A DNA stretch of 34,217 nucleotides from Acidobacteriota bacterium (GCA_903970255.1 CAJCHM010000039.1:1-34217), one strand, 5' to 3'; numbered from the stretch's first letter, positions 15,378 through 25,745 are shown. Numbers and translations: made by a program. The notes: generated from the sequence alone by a model not told the origin.

Positions 15378-18300
15378 ATGTTTGAGCCGAACCAAAAAGA
15401 ATCGATTCCAGAGCGCGAAGAGCGGATCCTTGCTGTGTGGCAGAGGGATAAAATTTTTGAAAAATCTCTTGAAAAAGGAAAGGATCAGCCCCGTTTCTCT
15501 TTTTATGATGGGCCACCTTTTGCAACAGGACTTCCCCATTATGGGCATCTTTTAGCTGGGACGATTAAAGATGTCGTGCCGCGCTATAAGACGATGAAAG
15601 GGTTCTATGTTTCAAGGAGGTTTGGCTGGGATTGTCATGGGCTCCCTGTGGAAAATGAGATTGAAAAGGCAAAGGAGCTATCGGGCGCCTCTTCTATTGA
15701 GGCTTTTGGAATTGGTGCTTTTAATGAAGAGTGCCGCAAGATCGTTTTGCGCTATACAGAGGAATGGAAGCAAACAGTGAGCCGGATGGGGCGATGGGTA
15801 TCTTTTGATGACACTTATCATACGATGGATCTTTCGTTCATGGAATCGGTTTGGTGGGTGTTTGGTCAGCTTTATGAAAAAGGGTTGGTGTATGAAGGTT
15901 TTAAGGTGATGCCTTTTTCTGCGCGTTTGGGAACGCCATTATCAAATTTTGAAGCTAACCTCAACTACAAAGAGGTAGATGATCCTTCTCTTACTCTCAA
16001 AATGGAATTGATTGACGAACCAGATACCGCGCTTCTTGTTTGGACGACAACTCCGTGGACGTTGCCCTCTAACCTTGCGGTGATGGCAAAAAAAGAGATG
16101 GAGTACGTTAAGATTAAAGAGTTGAAATCGGGATATCATTTCATTTTGGCAACTGCAAGAGTGCCAGTTTATTTCAAGAATCCGGAAGAATATCAGATCG
16201 TATCTACATTTACAGGAGATAGGCTCGAAGGAAGACGCTATCATCCTCTTTTTCCCTATTATGCGCAAAAGGCGCAGCAAAAGGCGTTTCGCGTCATCTT
16301 GGAGGAATCGATTGGAAGCGATGAGGGAACAGGTCTTGTCCATTCTGCACCGGCCTTTGGCGAGGTGGATTTCTTTGCGTGTGCAAGAGAGGGGATCGAG
16401 CTTGTTAATCCCGTCGATCACAATGGTAAATTTACAGAGGAAGTTCCTGATTACGTAGGGCTTTTTGTGAAAGACGCAGACAAGGAGATTATCCGCCGTT
16501 TAAAGAGTGAAAATAAGGTATTTCACCACGGTCAGATTCGCCACCGCTACCCCTTCTGCTGGCGCTCAGACACTCCTCTCATCTACAAGGCAGTGAGTAC
16601 GTGGTTTGTCTCTGTGGAGAAAATCAAAGAGAATTTGCTTGCTGTTAATGAACAAATTCAATGGATTCCCGATCATATTAAACACGGTCGCTTTGGCAAA
16701 TGGCTGGAGAATGCCAGGGATTGGGCCATTTCGCGCAACCGTTATTGGGGAACCCCTATCCCGATTTGGCGCAGTGAAGATGGAGAAGTTCTTGTGATTT
16801 CTAGTGTTGGGCAACTGGAAGAAAAAACAGGGCAAAAGATCACAGATTTGCATCGCCATTTTATCGATCGACTTGAGATTAGTTATCAGGGAAAAGTTTT
16901 TCATCGCATTCCAGAGGTGTTTGATTGTTGGTTTGAATCGGGATCGATGCCTTACGCACAGGATCACTACCCATTTGAGAATAAACAGACCTTAAGTGAG
17001 CGGTTTCCTGCTGACTTTATTGCCGAGGGACTCGATCAGACAAGGGGTTGGTTTTACACTTTGACAGTTCTTGCCACGGCTCTATTTAATAAACCGGCAT
17101 TTAAAAATGTGATTGTCAACGGGATCATTCTTGCAGAAGATGGACAGAAGATGTCCAAGCGTTTGAAAAATTATCCCGAGCCCTCTGTAGTTGTCAATCA
17201 ATATGGGGCAGATGCTGTTCGCCTTTATCTGCTCAACAGTCCGGCTGTGAATGCAGAGGATTTGCGCTTTTCTGAAAGGGGAGTGGAGCTGGTTCTGCGT
17301 CAGGTTCTGATCCCGTTTTGGAATGCTTTTGTGTTTCTCTCCACTTATGCTAAAATTTACAACTGGCAGCCTGAAGAGGAAGTTTTTTCAGAGCCCAAAG
17401 CAGAGATCGATCGTTGGATTCTTTCCAAATTGCAAGGGGTAATTTGCGATGTCACAGAGGCTTTGGATAGTTACAAGCTCAATTCTGCTACATTGCCTTT
17501 CATAGGATTTATCGATCAGCTCACCAATTGGTATATTCGTCGCAACCGTTCTAGATTTTGGTCGGAACAGCCCTCCCAGCAGCGGGATCAAGCATTTGAA
17601 ACTCTGTATTTTGTTCTTCTGACATTGACAAAGATTGCAGCTCCTTTTGTTCCCTTTATCAGCGATGCGATTTATCTGCAGCTTAAGTCGATGCAGGCTC
17701 CTGCATCTGTTCACTTGTGCGACTTTCCCCTTTATGATGAAAAGAGGCGGGATCTGGTTCTTGAAAAAGAGATGGGATATGTTCAAGAGGTCGTGGGTCT
17801 GGGACATGGTCTGCGCAAAGAGCATAAACTTAAAGTGCGTCAACCGCTTAGCAGAGCTTATATCATTTCTGCAAATGCAGACATTTTAAATTCACTTAAA
17901 GCCAAGCAGCATTTGATCGGCGATGAGCTCAATGTGAAAGAGGTTGTTTTTGAATCTAATGAAGCAGCTTTTGTTTCGATTGTCGCCAAGCCCAATTTTA
18001 GAGTTTTAGGGAAAAAAGTAGGCAAGTTGATGGGTGCCGCTCAGAGCGCTATTGGGTCTCTTTCGCAGAAGCAACTAAGCGCGCTCCTCAAGGGGGAGGC
18101 TTTTGAGATTGATGTGGAAGATCAGAAGATTCTTCTCACCTCAGAGGATGTGGGAGTAGAGCGCAAGGTCAAAGAAGGGCTTATTGCAGCGACCTCCGGG
18201 GAGATCACGATTGCACTGGATACTGCTTTGAGTGATGAACTGCTCTTGGAAGGGCTTGCGCGCGAGATTGTGAACAAAGTCAATACCATGCGCCGCGAGC

Positions 18301-18500
18301 TTGGTTTTTTAGTCACTGATCGGATTGTCATCCAGGTAAAAGCGACAGATCGGCTGCGAGAAGCCTTTGATTTCTATCGCAATTATATCATGCACGAGGT
18401 TCTAGCCACACAGATTCTGTTCGATTGTTCCGAGGGGACAGAGTGGGATCTTAATGGAGAGCCTGCGGTGATTGCTTTAAGTTTAAGCGTTGTACAATAG
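15378..18500 (+). CDS. ileS: Isoleucyl-tRNA synthetase, archaeal/eukaryotic type
   Basis: 1040 residues. Charges tRNA-Ile with isoleucine and edits valine. Class I motifs are HYGH at residues 54-57 (HIGH signature, in FSFYDGPPFATGLPHYGHLL) and KMSKRLKNYP at about 591. The CP1 editing domain shows LLVWTTTPWTLPSNLAV and DEGTGLVHSAPAFGEVDF. The start motif and length resemble the eukaryotic-like IleRS2 that chlamydiae carry, rather than the approximately 940-residue bacterial form, and this type is usually less sensitive to mupirocin. Starts at ATG 15378 without a clear ribosome-binding site. It converges on lepB with a terminator between; ileS next to lepB is also the arrangement in Chlamydia. 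Confidence 0.95.
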   Translation: MFEPNQKESIPEREERILAVWQRDKIFEKSLEKGKDQPRFSFYDGPPFATGLPHYGHLLAGTIKDVVPRYKTMKGFYVSRRFGWDCHGLPVENEIEKAKELSGASSIEAFGIGAFNEECRKIVLRYTEEWKQTVSRMGRWVSFDDTYHTMDLSFMESVWWVFGQLYEKGLVYEGFKVMPFSARLGTPLSNFEANLNYKEVDDPSLTLKMELIDEPDTALLVWTTTPWTLPSNLAVMAKKEMEYVKIKELKSGYHFILATARVPVYFKNPEEYQIVSTFTGDRLEGRRYHPLFPYYAQKAQQKAFRVILEESIGSDEGTGLVHSAPAFGEVDFFACAREGIELVNPVDHNGKFTEEVPDYVGLFVKDADKEIIRRLKSENKVFHHGQIRHRYPFCWRSDTPLIYKAVSTWFVSVEKIKENLLAVNEQIQWIPDHIKHGRFGKWLENARDWAISRNRYWGTPIPIWRSEDGEVLVISSVGQLEEKTGQKITDLHRHFIDRLEISYQGKVFHRIPEVFDCWFESGSMPYAQDHYPFENKQTLSERFPADFIAEGLDQTRGWFYTLTVLATALFNKPAFKNVIVNGIILAEDGQKMSKRLKNYPEPSVVVNQYGADAVRLYLLNSPAVNAEDLRFSERGVELVLRQVLIPFWNAFVFLSTYAKIYNWQPEEEVFSEPKAEIDRWILSKLQGVICDVTEALDSYKLNSATLPFIGFIDQLTNWYIRRNRSRFWSEQPSQQRDQAFETLYFVLLTLTKIAAPFVPFISDAIYLQLKSMQAPASVHLCDFPLYDEKRRDLVLEKEMGYVQEVVGLGHGLRKEHKLKVRQPLSRAYIISANADILNSLKAKQHLIGDELNVKEVVFESNEAAFVSIVAKPNFRVLGKKVGKLMGAAQSAIGSLSQKQLSALLKGEAFEIDVEDQKILLTSEDVGVERKVKEGLIAATSGEITIALDTALSDELLLEGLAREIVNKVNTMRRELGFLVTDRIVIQVKATDRLREAFDFYRNYIMHEVLATQILFDCSEGTEWDLNGEPAVIALSLSVVQ

Positions 18501-18510
18501 CCTTTAAACT

Positions 18511-18541
18511 GGGGGAGGCAGTACCTCTGCCTCCCTTGTTT
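18511..18541 (+). terminator. ileS intrinsic terminator
   Basis: GGGAGGCAG (18513-18521) pairs with CTGCCTCCC (18527-18535) around TACCT and is followed by TTGTTTA. It lies 10 bases past the ileS stop and 6 bases from the lepB stop on the other strand. Confidence 0.8.
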
Positions 18542-18546
18542 ACTCA

Positions 18547-20430
18547 TCAATCGTCAAATTTGAGCGGAAGGGTATTTCTTCTTCTCCAGTAGATCGTTCC
18601 ACCAATAATACAGCATGCTGCAATGAACCAAACGATTGTGCGTGGTCCATTAAAGAAGGGGTAAGGGGGCTGGTTTGGGGCTCCCCAACGATCTCCTGGC
18701 GGCCAGAAAATAAAGTCAGGAGCTCCTCTTAGATTTTCTTGAGGTACGAACCCAAACTCTCTGCTATCTCCACTCATCGCATGATTATCGCCAAGTACAA
18801 GGTACATTTTATCGGGAACAAGGATTCCATTTTGGCGTACCAGGTCGTAATTGAGCTGGCCATTTTGTAAGGGAGAGCCCAAATCTTCAAAAGGAAAATA
18901 GGGGGCTTGTGGATTAGAGGCGTCTTTCCGTTGTTGCTCTCTGATCAGGAAATTGACAAGAGTGTCCTCTGTTTTGTAAAGGGCCGGCGATCCGAGCAAA
19001 TAGAGATTGCCATCGCGGTAATAAGTATAGCGCGAAGGAACAAGGCGTTGGTTTCTCACCTGTGGTGAAAAACGGGTATCCCATTCAATCCCTAAGTTAT
19101 AGAACAGTTGCACATCAGAGGGACTAAAGCGATACAGAGGGTGTGTGGGGGGGAGTTCTTTTGTGATTCCCTGCCATTTGATCTGATAGGCTTTTCCATG
19201 ATAAAACTCATAACATCCGTCAGGGACACCGGGAAGTTTAGGGAGGAAAATGCTGGAGGCCACTGCTTGAGAAGACATTCCAGTCCGGTAAGCTTTGCCG
19301 TCTTTAACCTCAAAGCGCGCTGTATACATATGCTGCATCAGCTCTTTAAGATGAGATTCTTGAAGAGGGATAACAGAGGTGCTAAGACCAATGGATGGAC
19401 GCAATCTTCCCATTTCATCGCGTACCAGTCTAACATTAGTAATGCTTGGGTGGTGACGGATCTCCAGATAGAGGACTCCCTCTTCCATTTCTGATGGATT
19501 TTGATCTGTGAGATTTTTCACCTGTTCACGGGTAAGCAATCGTGTCATTCCAAAATTTTTAAAGCCCCATAGATCTGCATAGTCTTTGACAGGAGGTGCT
19601 CCGCTTAAATGAATCTGAGGGGGATTGACCATTTCTCCATAGACCTGGTTAGATGCGGATGCATAGAGTTTGACCACAGGTTCATTCATTTGATAGATAA
19701 AAACGGGGGAGTAGATCCCATTGATGGGATTTGGCGGCAGTAAAAGTTTCCGATCAAAATCGATGAAGGGGATATGTTCGATCCCGTTTAAAATTGCCGG
19801 ATCTAAGTTGAAAGAAATGTCTTTCCCATTGCGATCTATTCCAAAAATTTTCCCTCCATAAAAATAGAGGACATCTCCTGGCTTTCCGATCATTCGCTTA
19901 ACATACTGTTTTTTTCCGGGAAATAAATAAAAATACATGGTATCGACATCGCGAATATCCATGTTTTCACCTGTAAAAATCACAATCCCATTTCTTTCAA
20001 CCAGATCGGGGTTGAAGTAGAATTCAGAAGTGCGCAAAGGGACATTAACGCCAAATGCAGTTTTTGAAACGGTAAGACGGTCCTGTTCTTTAAATGTAGG
20101 GCGCATAGAGCCAGAGGGGATCTCATAGTACTCAAACCACATCTGGCGCACCAGCAAGGCAATAACAAGGGCAAATGCCAAAGCGAAAAAGAGTTCTTTG
20201 GCTTGATCCCAGCCTGTTTTTTTCAAATGTAAGGATGCAAGGGATTCTACCTGTTTTGCTAGCTCATCTGCTGCCCGGCCATTTTTTTCCATTACCTGCG
20301 TTTGCAATGCTAGAAGCGCCTCTTGTATTTGAGCCTTAGCTTCTGGGGTCATCTGATTCTTCTTCTTTTGGAAAAAATGATAGGTGTGGCGAAGGATATG
20401 CCTGCATTTCTTGATAGAATAAATTTTCAT
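18547..20430 (-). CDS. lepB: Signal peptidase I, long chlamydial type
   Basis: 627 residues from the ATG at 20430. A TTG start 12 bases earlier is possible, but MKIYSIKKCRHILRHTYHFF fits the basic chlamydial N-terminus. A membrane anchor (about residues 80-96) precedes the catalytic Ser108 in YYEIPSGSMRPTF; the general-base Lys178 is in QYVKRMIGKPGD. The Box E region VLGDNHAMSGDSREFGFVP lies near residue 560, with a final hydrophobic segment before the C-terminus. A typical LepB has 200-330 residues; the insertion of about 350 residues between the Lys and the GDN box is the chlamydial form. Cleaves signal peptides on the periplasmic side. Convergent with ileS. Confidence 0.95.
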   Translation of the reverse strand: MKIYSIKKCRHILRHTYHFFQKKKNQMTPEAKAQIQEALLALQTQVMEKNGRAADELAKQVESLASLHLKKTGWDQAKELFFALAFALVIALLVRQMWFEYYEIPSGSMRPTFKEQDRLTVSKTAFGVNVPLRTSEFYFNPDLVERNGIVIFTGENMDIRDVDTMYFYLFPGKKQYVKRMIGKPGDVLYFYGGKIFGIDRNGKDISFNLDPAILNGIEHIPFIDFDRKLLLPPNPINGIYSPVFIYQMNEPVVKLYASASNQVYGEMVNPPQIHLSGAPPVKDYADLWGFKNFGMTRLLTREQVKNLTDQNPSEMEEGVLYLEIRHHPSITNVRLVRDEMGRLRPSIGLSTSVIPLQESHLKELMQHMYTARFEVKDGKAYRTGMSSQAVASSIFLPKLPGVPDGCYEFYHGKAYQIKWQGITKELPPTHPLYRFSPSDVQLFYNLGIEWDTRFSPQVRNQRLVPSRYTYYRDGNLYLLGSPALYKTEDTLVNFLIREQQRKDASNPQAPYFPFEDLGSPLQNGQLNYDLVRQNGILVPDKMYLVLGDNHAMSGDSREFGFVPQENLRGAPDFIFWPPGDRWGAPNQPPYPFFNGPRTIVWFIAACCIIGGTIYWRRRNTLPLKFDD

Positions 20431-20727
20431 CGGGGGTGCCAATACTAAAAGTGAGTTGGAAATAATTTACCCATTTTTAGATATGTGAGCAAGGATTAAT
20501 CGGTTGTGGAAAAGTTGTTCAAAAGTCCCTCTTCTCTCTTGAGAAACTCGTGGGGCTAAAGGAGTTGCGCTACATTTGTTAAAAGAGGGTTAAGAAAATA
20601 TGCAAGTGCTTCATATTTAATTGTTTGTGTTTTTGTGAGGAAGGTTAAAAAAAACGCATTTAATCGCTATATTGAAGATTGGGGAAATTCTGTTCATAAC
20701 ATAGATTAGAGGCTGACTTGCAGCGAG

Positions 20728-21768
20728 TTACTCCCAGATGAAAACCTCTTCCGACTCGATATAAATGTCACTACTTCCTTCGGGGATCAGTACCCATTGA
20801 TAGGAGTGATTGGTTTTTAGTATTTGTTTTAATTCACAATAGCTGATTTCAAGGATCATCTCCTCATTTTTGGATCCTCTCTTTACAGCAAAGGGAATGG
20901 GAGTTGTCATTTTGCTCTCTGCTTTGCTTTCAATGACAAAAAGATGAAATTTATTAAAATAAGGAGGGGTTTTAATAAGAAGTCTCCAGGATTTTTCCCC
21001 TTTTTGTGTCTTACCAAGAATTTGGGGAATCCGATGAGGCATCGGGCCTTGCATTGCAGAAATAAGACCATGGCCAGAATCGATCGTTCGCATTTTAAAT
21101 GCATAATGGGGGCTATGCACCTCTAACCAATAGGGGAAGGGAAAGGAGGGGTTTTCCTTAGAGAAGTACAACTCAATCAAGCATTGAGAAAGTCTTGAGC
21201 CATCCTCTGGCCATTGTGTTTTTAAAACTTCAAAAGCTGGTTTTAAAGACTTTTTCCCCTCGACAATCATCGGTGGATTCCAAAGAGATCGTCTATCTTC
21301 TTCACTTTGATCTGGCCTCTGACCAATCTTCTTTCTATCTGCATATAAAACAGAATGGAGGGGAAGTGTGAATAATCGCGTCAGAAACTGCTCGGATGAA
21401 TCGAGGTAGAGCCAACCATTTTTGCTGTAGGAGAAACATTCGATCAGATCCCCCGATCCTCTATCGATTTCATAAAGTGTCCAAGAAGTGTGTCCCGGTG
21501 CTTTTTCTTTGACCCAATTTTTCCAGACCATTTTTTTGAGATCGATATGTTGGGAGGGTACGGAGATTTCTTCAAGGATGAGTATTTCAGAGGTGATCTG
21601 GCGGATGAAGAGCAGAGAATAATTGCCATCCTGTGAGGTGACGATGAAATCCCCCGCTTGCGCGTGCTCAAATTTTTCTTTTAATGAATGAGGGGTCTCT
21701 TGCGCAGACAAAAAGGTAGAGCAGGTAAGAAAGAAAGAGGCAAGCAGGTGTGAAATAATTTTTTTCAT
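20728..21768 (-). CDS. Secreted hypothetical protein
   Basis: 346 residues. A classic signal peptide is seen: MKKIISHLLASFFLTCSTFL followed by SAQ, so cleavage is likely near residue 22. The mature part is soluble, beta-rich by eye and has no transmembrane segment. It contains AQAGDFIVTSQDGNYSLLFI, WTLYEIDRGSGDLIECFSYS and a WVLIPEGSSDIYIESEEVFI ending. I recognise no domain. Lies upstream of lepB in the same direction (297 bases apart), so it may belong to the same transcription unit or be separate. Probably periplasmic. Confidence 0.8.
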   Translation of the reverse strand: MKKIISHLLASFFLTCSTFLSAQETPHSLKEKFEHAQAGDFIVTSQDGNYSLLFIRQITSEILILEEISVPSQHIDLKKMVWKNWVKEKAPGHTSWTLYEIDRGSGDLIECFSYSKNGWLYLDSSEQFLTRLFTLPLHSVLYADRKKIGQRPDQSEEDRRSLWNPPMIVEGKKSLKPAFEVLKTQWPEDGSRLSQCLIELYFSKENPSFPFPYWLEVHSPHYAFKMRTIDSGHGLISAMQGPMPHRIPQILGKTQKGEKSWRLLIKTPPYFNKFHLFVIESKAESKMTTPIPFAVKRGSKNEEMILEISYCELKQILKTNHSYQWVLIPEGSSDIYIESEEVFIWE

Positions 21769-21911
21769 TTTTTAGGCCTATTCAACCTCATTATAGCTAT
21801 TTCCTAAATTAAGAAACATCTCTGTTTGCTGATTTTCAATTTATATCCTTGCATTCCTAGGCGTAACTTTTTATTAGTTAGAATAGAGAACTACAATAGG
21901 GCTAAAATATA

Positions 21912-22277
21912 ATGTCACCCCGTAAAATTTGGATAATCATTGCCACTTGCCTTATCGGCACAACTGCATTACTCTATACCCATCAACTTCAAGCAACAGA
22001 GGTTGATCAACCTCTCGATTGGAAAGAAGAGCTCAAACAGATCGATGATGAAATCAAAGCTACTGAAAATCAAAGAGACCGCTATCTTGCTGCTGCAAGG
22101 CGCGCAGAAGATGAAGGGATACGCTGGCAATTCATGCAGAACCAAAAGCAAGAAGCAAGGCGGGCTTTTCAAAGAGCTGAAGATAAAAAACAGGCAGCTC
22201 GAATGCTTCAAGGGCGCATTGATGCTCTCAACGCTAGAAAAGCGCAGATACTGCAGGAAAATTCACGAGGCAAATGA
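21912..22277 (+). CDS. Small exported coiled-coil protein
   Basis: 121 residues. A signal or anchor segment ([17 protein letters not shown], then HQLQA) is followed by about 90 residues rich in Glu, Lys, Arg and Ala with long helical heptads ([40 protein letters not shown]). Likely a periplasmic coiled-coil protein, perhaps anchored. Family not recognised. Its stop overlaps the pncB start by 4 bases (ATGA), so the two are co-translated. It is divergent from the secreted hypothetical at 20728. Confidence 0.7.
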   Translation: MSPRKIWIIIATCLIGTTALLYTHQLQATEVDQPLDWKEELKQIDDEIKATENQRDRYLAAARRAEDEGIRWQFMQNQKQEARRAFQRAEDKKQAARMLQGRIDALNARKAQILQENSRGK

Positions 22278-23746
22278 GATCTAAAGATCCTATTCAAACC
22301 ATCTACCGCGATCCTCTTTCTTTACATACCGATCTTTATGAACTTACCATGGCCTATGGTTATTGGAAGCTGGGGATGGCGCAAAGAGAATCTGTTTTTC
22401 ATCTTTTTTTTCGACGCAGACCTTTCAACGGAGGGTTTGCCATTGCAGCAGGTCTTGAAATTGCACTAGATTTTCTTGAGCATTTTCGTTATTCCGCAAG
22501 TGATCTGGCGTATCTTGAGCAGCTCCAAGGGGCAGATGGAACTCCTCTATTTGATCCGCAATTTTTGGAATATTTGAGCCATTTTTCCTTCCAATGCGAT
22601 ATCGATGCAATGCCGGAAGGAACGCCTGTTTTCCCCTATGAGCCGCTCCTACGCGTACAAGGGCCAATGCTCCATGCACAGCTATTAGAGGGTCCGTTAC
22701 TCAATATCATTAATTTTCAGACACTCATTGCAACAAAAGCAGCGCGCATCTGCTGGGCTGCGCGTCCTGATCCGGTTGTGGAATTTGGGATGCGCAGAGC
22801 CCAGGGAATTGATGGAGCCCTTGCCGCAAGTCGTGCTTCCTATATCGGAGGGTGTGAATCGACATCGAGTCTACTTGCTGGAAAAATTTACGGTATTCCT
22901 GTTAAGGGCACTCACGCCCATAGTTGGGTCATGGCCTTTGATGATGAAGAGGTTTCGTTTGATGCCTACGCCAGCGTTATGCCTAACAACTGCATTTTTT
23001 TAGTCGATACCTATGATACGATTCAAGGGGTAAGGAAAGCGATTCGGGTTGCAAAGAAAATGAAGCAGCAGGGCAAAGAAATGATTGGAGTGAGGTTAGA
23101 TTCCGGGGATCTTACCCACTTGAGCATAGAGATTCGCAAAATGTTAGATGATGGAGGATTTCCAAATGCTAAAATCATGGCAAGCAATGAACTCGATGAG
23201 CAAATTATCAACGATTTAAAGCACCAGGGTGCCAAAGTGAATGTCTGGGCAGTGGGGACAAATCTTGTCACAGGAAAAGACCAGCCGGCGCTCGATGGAG
23301 TTTATAAATTATCTGCTTTGAAGGATGAAAGCGGGAAGTGGCAGTACAAAGTTAAGATTTCCGAGCAGTTGACAAAAGTGACCAATCCTGGCATTCATCA
23401 GGTAAGGCGATTTTTTGATGATCGAGGCAATTTTGCAGACATGATTTATGATGTCCATTCCAATTCTGCGCCGGAGCAATATGCCATTGATCCATTAGAT
23501 CCCACCCACTGGCAAACATTTTCCCCCGATATGAAATATAGAGACCTTTTAATCCCCATTGTTAAAAAGGGGGTGCGTATTTATCAATCTCCCCCTTTAA
23601 GTGAGATTCGAGAAAAAACATTATTGGAGCTGTCTCAATTTCATCCTGCGATGCGAAGGTTTCTTTATCCACAGCCCTATTTTGTAGGTCTTGAAAAGTC
23701 GGTTTATGAAACTCGCTTAAAGTTAATCAAAGCATTAAAAACCTGA
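22274..23746 (+). CDS. pncB: Nicotinate phosphoribosyltransferase
   Basis: 490 residues. Converts nicotinate and PRPP to nicotinate mononucleotide. Motifs: [17 protein letters not shown] at the N-terminus, [51 protein letters not shown] (catalytic His region) and [13 protein letters not shown] with [13 protein letters not shown] and [21 protein letters not shown]. This is the long-form (Gram-positive/eukaryote-like) NAPRT. Its stop TGA (23744-23746) falls within the first bases of the palindromic element at 23743, so the C-terminus (KALKT) may have been changed by the insertion. Operon-mate pncA follows the element. Confidence 0.93.
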   Translation: MRSKDPIQTIYRDPLSLHTDLYELTMAYGYWKLGMAQRESVFHLFFRRRPFNGGFAIAAGLEIALDFLEHFRYSASDLAYLEQLQGADGTPLFDPQFLEYLSHFSFQCDIDAMPEGTPVFPYEPLLRVQGPMLHAQLLEGPLLNIINFQTLIATKAARICWAARPDPVVEFGMRRAQGIDGALAASRASYIGGCESTSSLLAGKIYGIPVKGTHAHSWVMAFDDEEVSFDAYASVMPNNCIFLVDTYDTIQGVRKAIRVAKKMKQQGKEMIGVRLDSGDLTHLSIEIRKMLDDGGFPNAKIMASNELDEQIINDLKHQGAKVNVWAVGTNLVTGKDQPALDGVYKLSALKDESGKWQYKVKISEQLTKVTNPGIHQVRRFFDDRGNFADMIYDVHSNSAPEQYAIDPLDPTHWQTFSPDMKYRDLLIPIVKKGVRIYQSPPLSEIREKTLLELSQFHPAMRRFLYPQPYFVGLEKSVYETRLKLIKALKT

Positions 23747-23898
23747 GTTTGGACTAAATTTGGCCTACAGATAACGGCTGCCACTTCATCAGATCTAACT
23801 TCCTCCTCATCAATAGCTAGCGCTATTGACTTCGTCAGTCAGTTAGATCTGATTTTGTCTCGCTCGTCCCTGCAGGCCAAATTTAGTCCAAACTCCAG
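23743..23898. repeat. 156-bp palindromic element between pncB and pncA (copy 1)
   Basis: Same family as 34039-34194. The right half is nearly identical (ATCAATAGCTAGCGCTATTG centre, CAGTTAGATCTGATTTTGTC, then CAGGCCAAATTTAGTCCAAA and CTCCAG). The outer left arm has diverged (it reads TACAGATAACGGCTGCCACT where copy 2 has GCAGGGACCAGGGAGACAAA). The flanks TTAAAA/TTAAAAG suggest a worn target duplication. It supplies the stop codon of pncB. Confidence 0.85.
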
Positions 23899-23912
23899 TT
23901 AAAAGGAAAAAA

Positions 23913-24524
23913 ATGAAAGCGCTGATCATCGTCGATATGCAAAATGATTTTATGCCAGGCGGAGCGCTTGGGGTGGCGGATGCAGATCAGCTTGTTTCCG
24001 TGATTAATTCCATCATTCCAAAATTCAACCTGGTCATTGCAAGCCAAGATTGGCATCCCAAGGATCATGTGAGCTTTGCCTCTAATCATCCGGGAAAAAA
24101 ACCGGGAGACCGAATTAAAGTAGATCATCACGATCAGATTTTATGGCCCATTCACTGCGTACGCAATACACATGGGGCTGAACTTGTCACAGGTCTTGAT
24201 AAAGCCAATATTACAAGTAGTTTTTATAAAGGGTCGGATAAGAATATTGATAGCTATAGTGTTTTTTTTGATAATGCAAGGCGCAAATCCACCGGACTTG
24301 GCGATTATTTAAGGAGTCGTGGGGTGACCGATGTCTACTTTGTTGGGGTGGCAACTGAGTATTGTGTTCTATACTCTACCTTGGATGGGATCGATTTGGG
24401 TTTTTCTGTGTATGTCATTGCAGATGCATGCAAACCGATTAACCTTTCTGTCCAAGATGAGGAAAGGGCTCTTGAAATGATGCGTGCCAAAGGAGCGAAG
24501 GTTATAACTTTAATGAGGTATTGA
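23913..24524 (+). CDS. pncA: Nicotinamidase
   Basis: 203 residues. Hydrolyses nicotinamide to nicotinate, the substrate of PncB. Complete catalytic set: Asp8 (VDMQNDF), Lys106 (FYKGSD) and Cys151 (VATEYCVLYS); metal ligands Asp46, His48 (SQDWHPKDH) and His81 (LWPIHCV). It starts with ATG behind AAAAGGAAAAAA. It sits 166 bases after pncB, a gap filled almost entirely by the palindromic element. Together the pair salvages nicotinamide for NAD. Confidence 0.95.
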   Translation: MKALIIVDMQNDFMPGGALGVADADQLVSVINSIIPKFNLVIASQDWHPKDHVSFASNHPGKKPGDRIKVDHHDQILWPIHCVRNTHGAELVTGLDKANITSSFYKGSDKNIDSYSVFFDNARRKSTGLGDYLRSRGVTDVYFVGVATEYCVLYSTLDGIDLGFSVYVIADACKPINLSVQDEERALEMMRAKGAKVITLMRY

Positions 24525-24529
24525 TAAGA

Positions 24530-24557
24530 GGCTATACTCCGCAAATGGAGTATAGCC
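24530..24557. terminator. Bidirectional hairpin between pncA and the OMP gene
   Basis: GGCTATACTCC pairs with GGAGTATAGCC around a 6-base loop; an 11-bp perfect stem. T-tracts are weak on both sides. It lies between the two convergent genes. Confidence 0.6.
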
Positions 24558-24578
24558 TATAAGAATCGAAAGACATTC

Positions 24579-25745
24579 TTAGAAGTCGTACTTCCCGCCG
24601 ATTGTCAAACCTTGTAGGTTCAAACGTGAATCGTAGAGACTTTCCAAATTCGCACCTGCTGTAAAGCTACCTCGGAAGAAATAAACTTGCGGCAAACCGT
24701 GGTTGAACTCCCAACCTGCATAAAATTGGAGTTGGGATTTATCGTTGCGCAATAACATATCCCAAGAAAGTCCTAAGAACATCTGTTGCCATAAAGTGCA
24801 AGTTGACAAATTCATTTTAGTATTAACACTGTTAGAAGTGGCTACAGGCGTGGTGATGGTATCTATCCCTTTAGCACGGTTTTGTGACCATGCAAGTGCA
24901 ATAAAATAATTTGCCTTAACGCTCCATTGACGAGCAAAATACCAATTTGCCGTACAACCCATTTTTGTTCCAAAGCCAAGCCCATTTGATTTCAGTGTGG
25001 TCCGGCTAGTGCTTAATGCGGCGCCAGGATCCCGGATATAACCGATAGTTTCAGTGATCGTTCCGGGTATATAGAAGGCGACAAATCCTGTACAGGGGCG
25101 TACAGTGAGGTAGGGACTTAAATAGAAGTTACGACCCAAATTGAGATCCCAAGTATTGAGCGTGCGTTTGGATTTATAAGCTATATTTTCTACTACAAAT
25201 GCACCTACTCCCGGATCATTGAAGTACTGGTCTGCGCTGAATCCCTGATCATTAGGGGGGAGATTGTCAGTCGACTGGGAGGCTGCAGAGTATAACCAAG
25301 TATAGAGTAACTCCATATCCCAGTTGTCATGGGCAAAATCTAGCCCCAATCCCACTCTAAAGCCAGGTTCGAAAGTGTTGTGTAAGAATTTAGGTTTTCC
25401 TGGAGTGGTAATGGACTGATCGGGCATTGTTGCTGTGCCACTGTAATAAGGCTGAAAAGTATCTTGGCTTGTCCAATAAATAAACTCTGCCCTCACGTTC
25501 ACATTGACTCCGTGATGAGAGATCCTAGGTCCGGCGCTCATTGTAAAGAGTGGGGAGATATTTTCCTGATCAGAATTTTGCATGTTCGACGCTGGTTGTT
25601 CTTCATACGCTTCGCTGATCATGCCATTTGTTTCAAAATGAGACACTGCCCCCTTTGCTGCGTCTGCCAGGGTGTTATCACTGGGAATATCTGCATACAT
25701 CATGCTGGGAATCATACTTAGACAAAATAAAAAGCGCTGGTTCAT
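24579..25745 (-). CDS. Outer-membrane beta-barrel, Lpg1974/MOMP-like family
   Basis: 388 residues with a short signal peptide (LFCLSMIPSMMYA). The rest alternates hydrophobic and polar residues like a porin barrel: VNVNVRAEFIYWTSQ, FEPGFRVGLGLDFAHDNWDM, LNTWDLNLGRNFYLSPYLTV, WSVKANYFIALAWSQ, and it ends LNLQGLTIGGKYDF, where a terminal Phe is a typical BAM signal. WTSQDTFQPYYSG and the WDxELxYTW pattern match the Legionella/Chlamydiales MOMP-like family (Lpg1974, Legionella_OMP). Few cysteines, so not a cross-linked MOMP by itself. A clear ribosome-binding site AAGGAG lies just before ATG. Probably a surface porin. Confidence 0.8.
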   Translation of the reverse strand: MNQRFLFCLSMIPSMMYADIPSDNTLADAAKGAVSHFETNGMISEAYEEQPASNMQNSDQENISPLFTMSAGPRISHHGVNVNVRAEFIYWTSQDTFQPYYSGTATMPDQSITTPGKPKFLHNTFEPGFRVGLGLDFAHDNWDMELLYTWLYSAASQSTDNLPPNDQGFSADQYFNDPGVGAFVVENIAYKSKRTLNTWDLNLGRNFYLSPYLTVRPCTGFVAFYIPGTITETIGYIRDPGAALSTSRTTLKSNGLGFGTKMGCTANWYFARQWSVKANYFIALAWSQNRAKGIDTITTPVATSNSVNTKMNLSTCTLWQQMFLGLSWDMLLRNDKSQLQFYAGWEFNHGLPQVYFFRGSFTAGANLESLYDSRLNLQGLTIGGKYDF

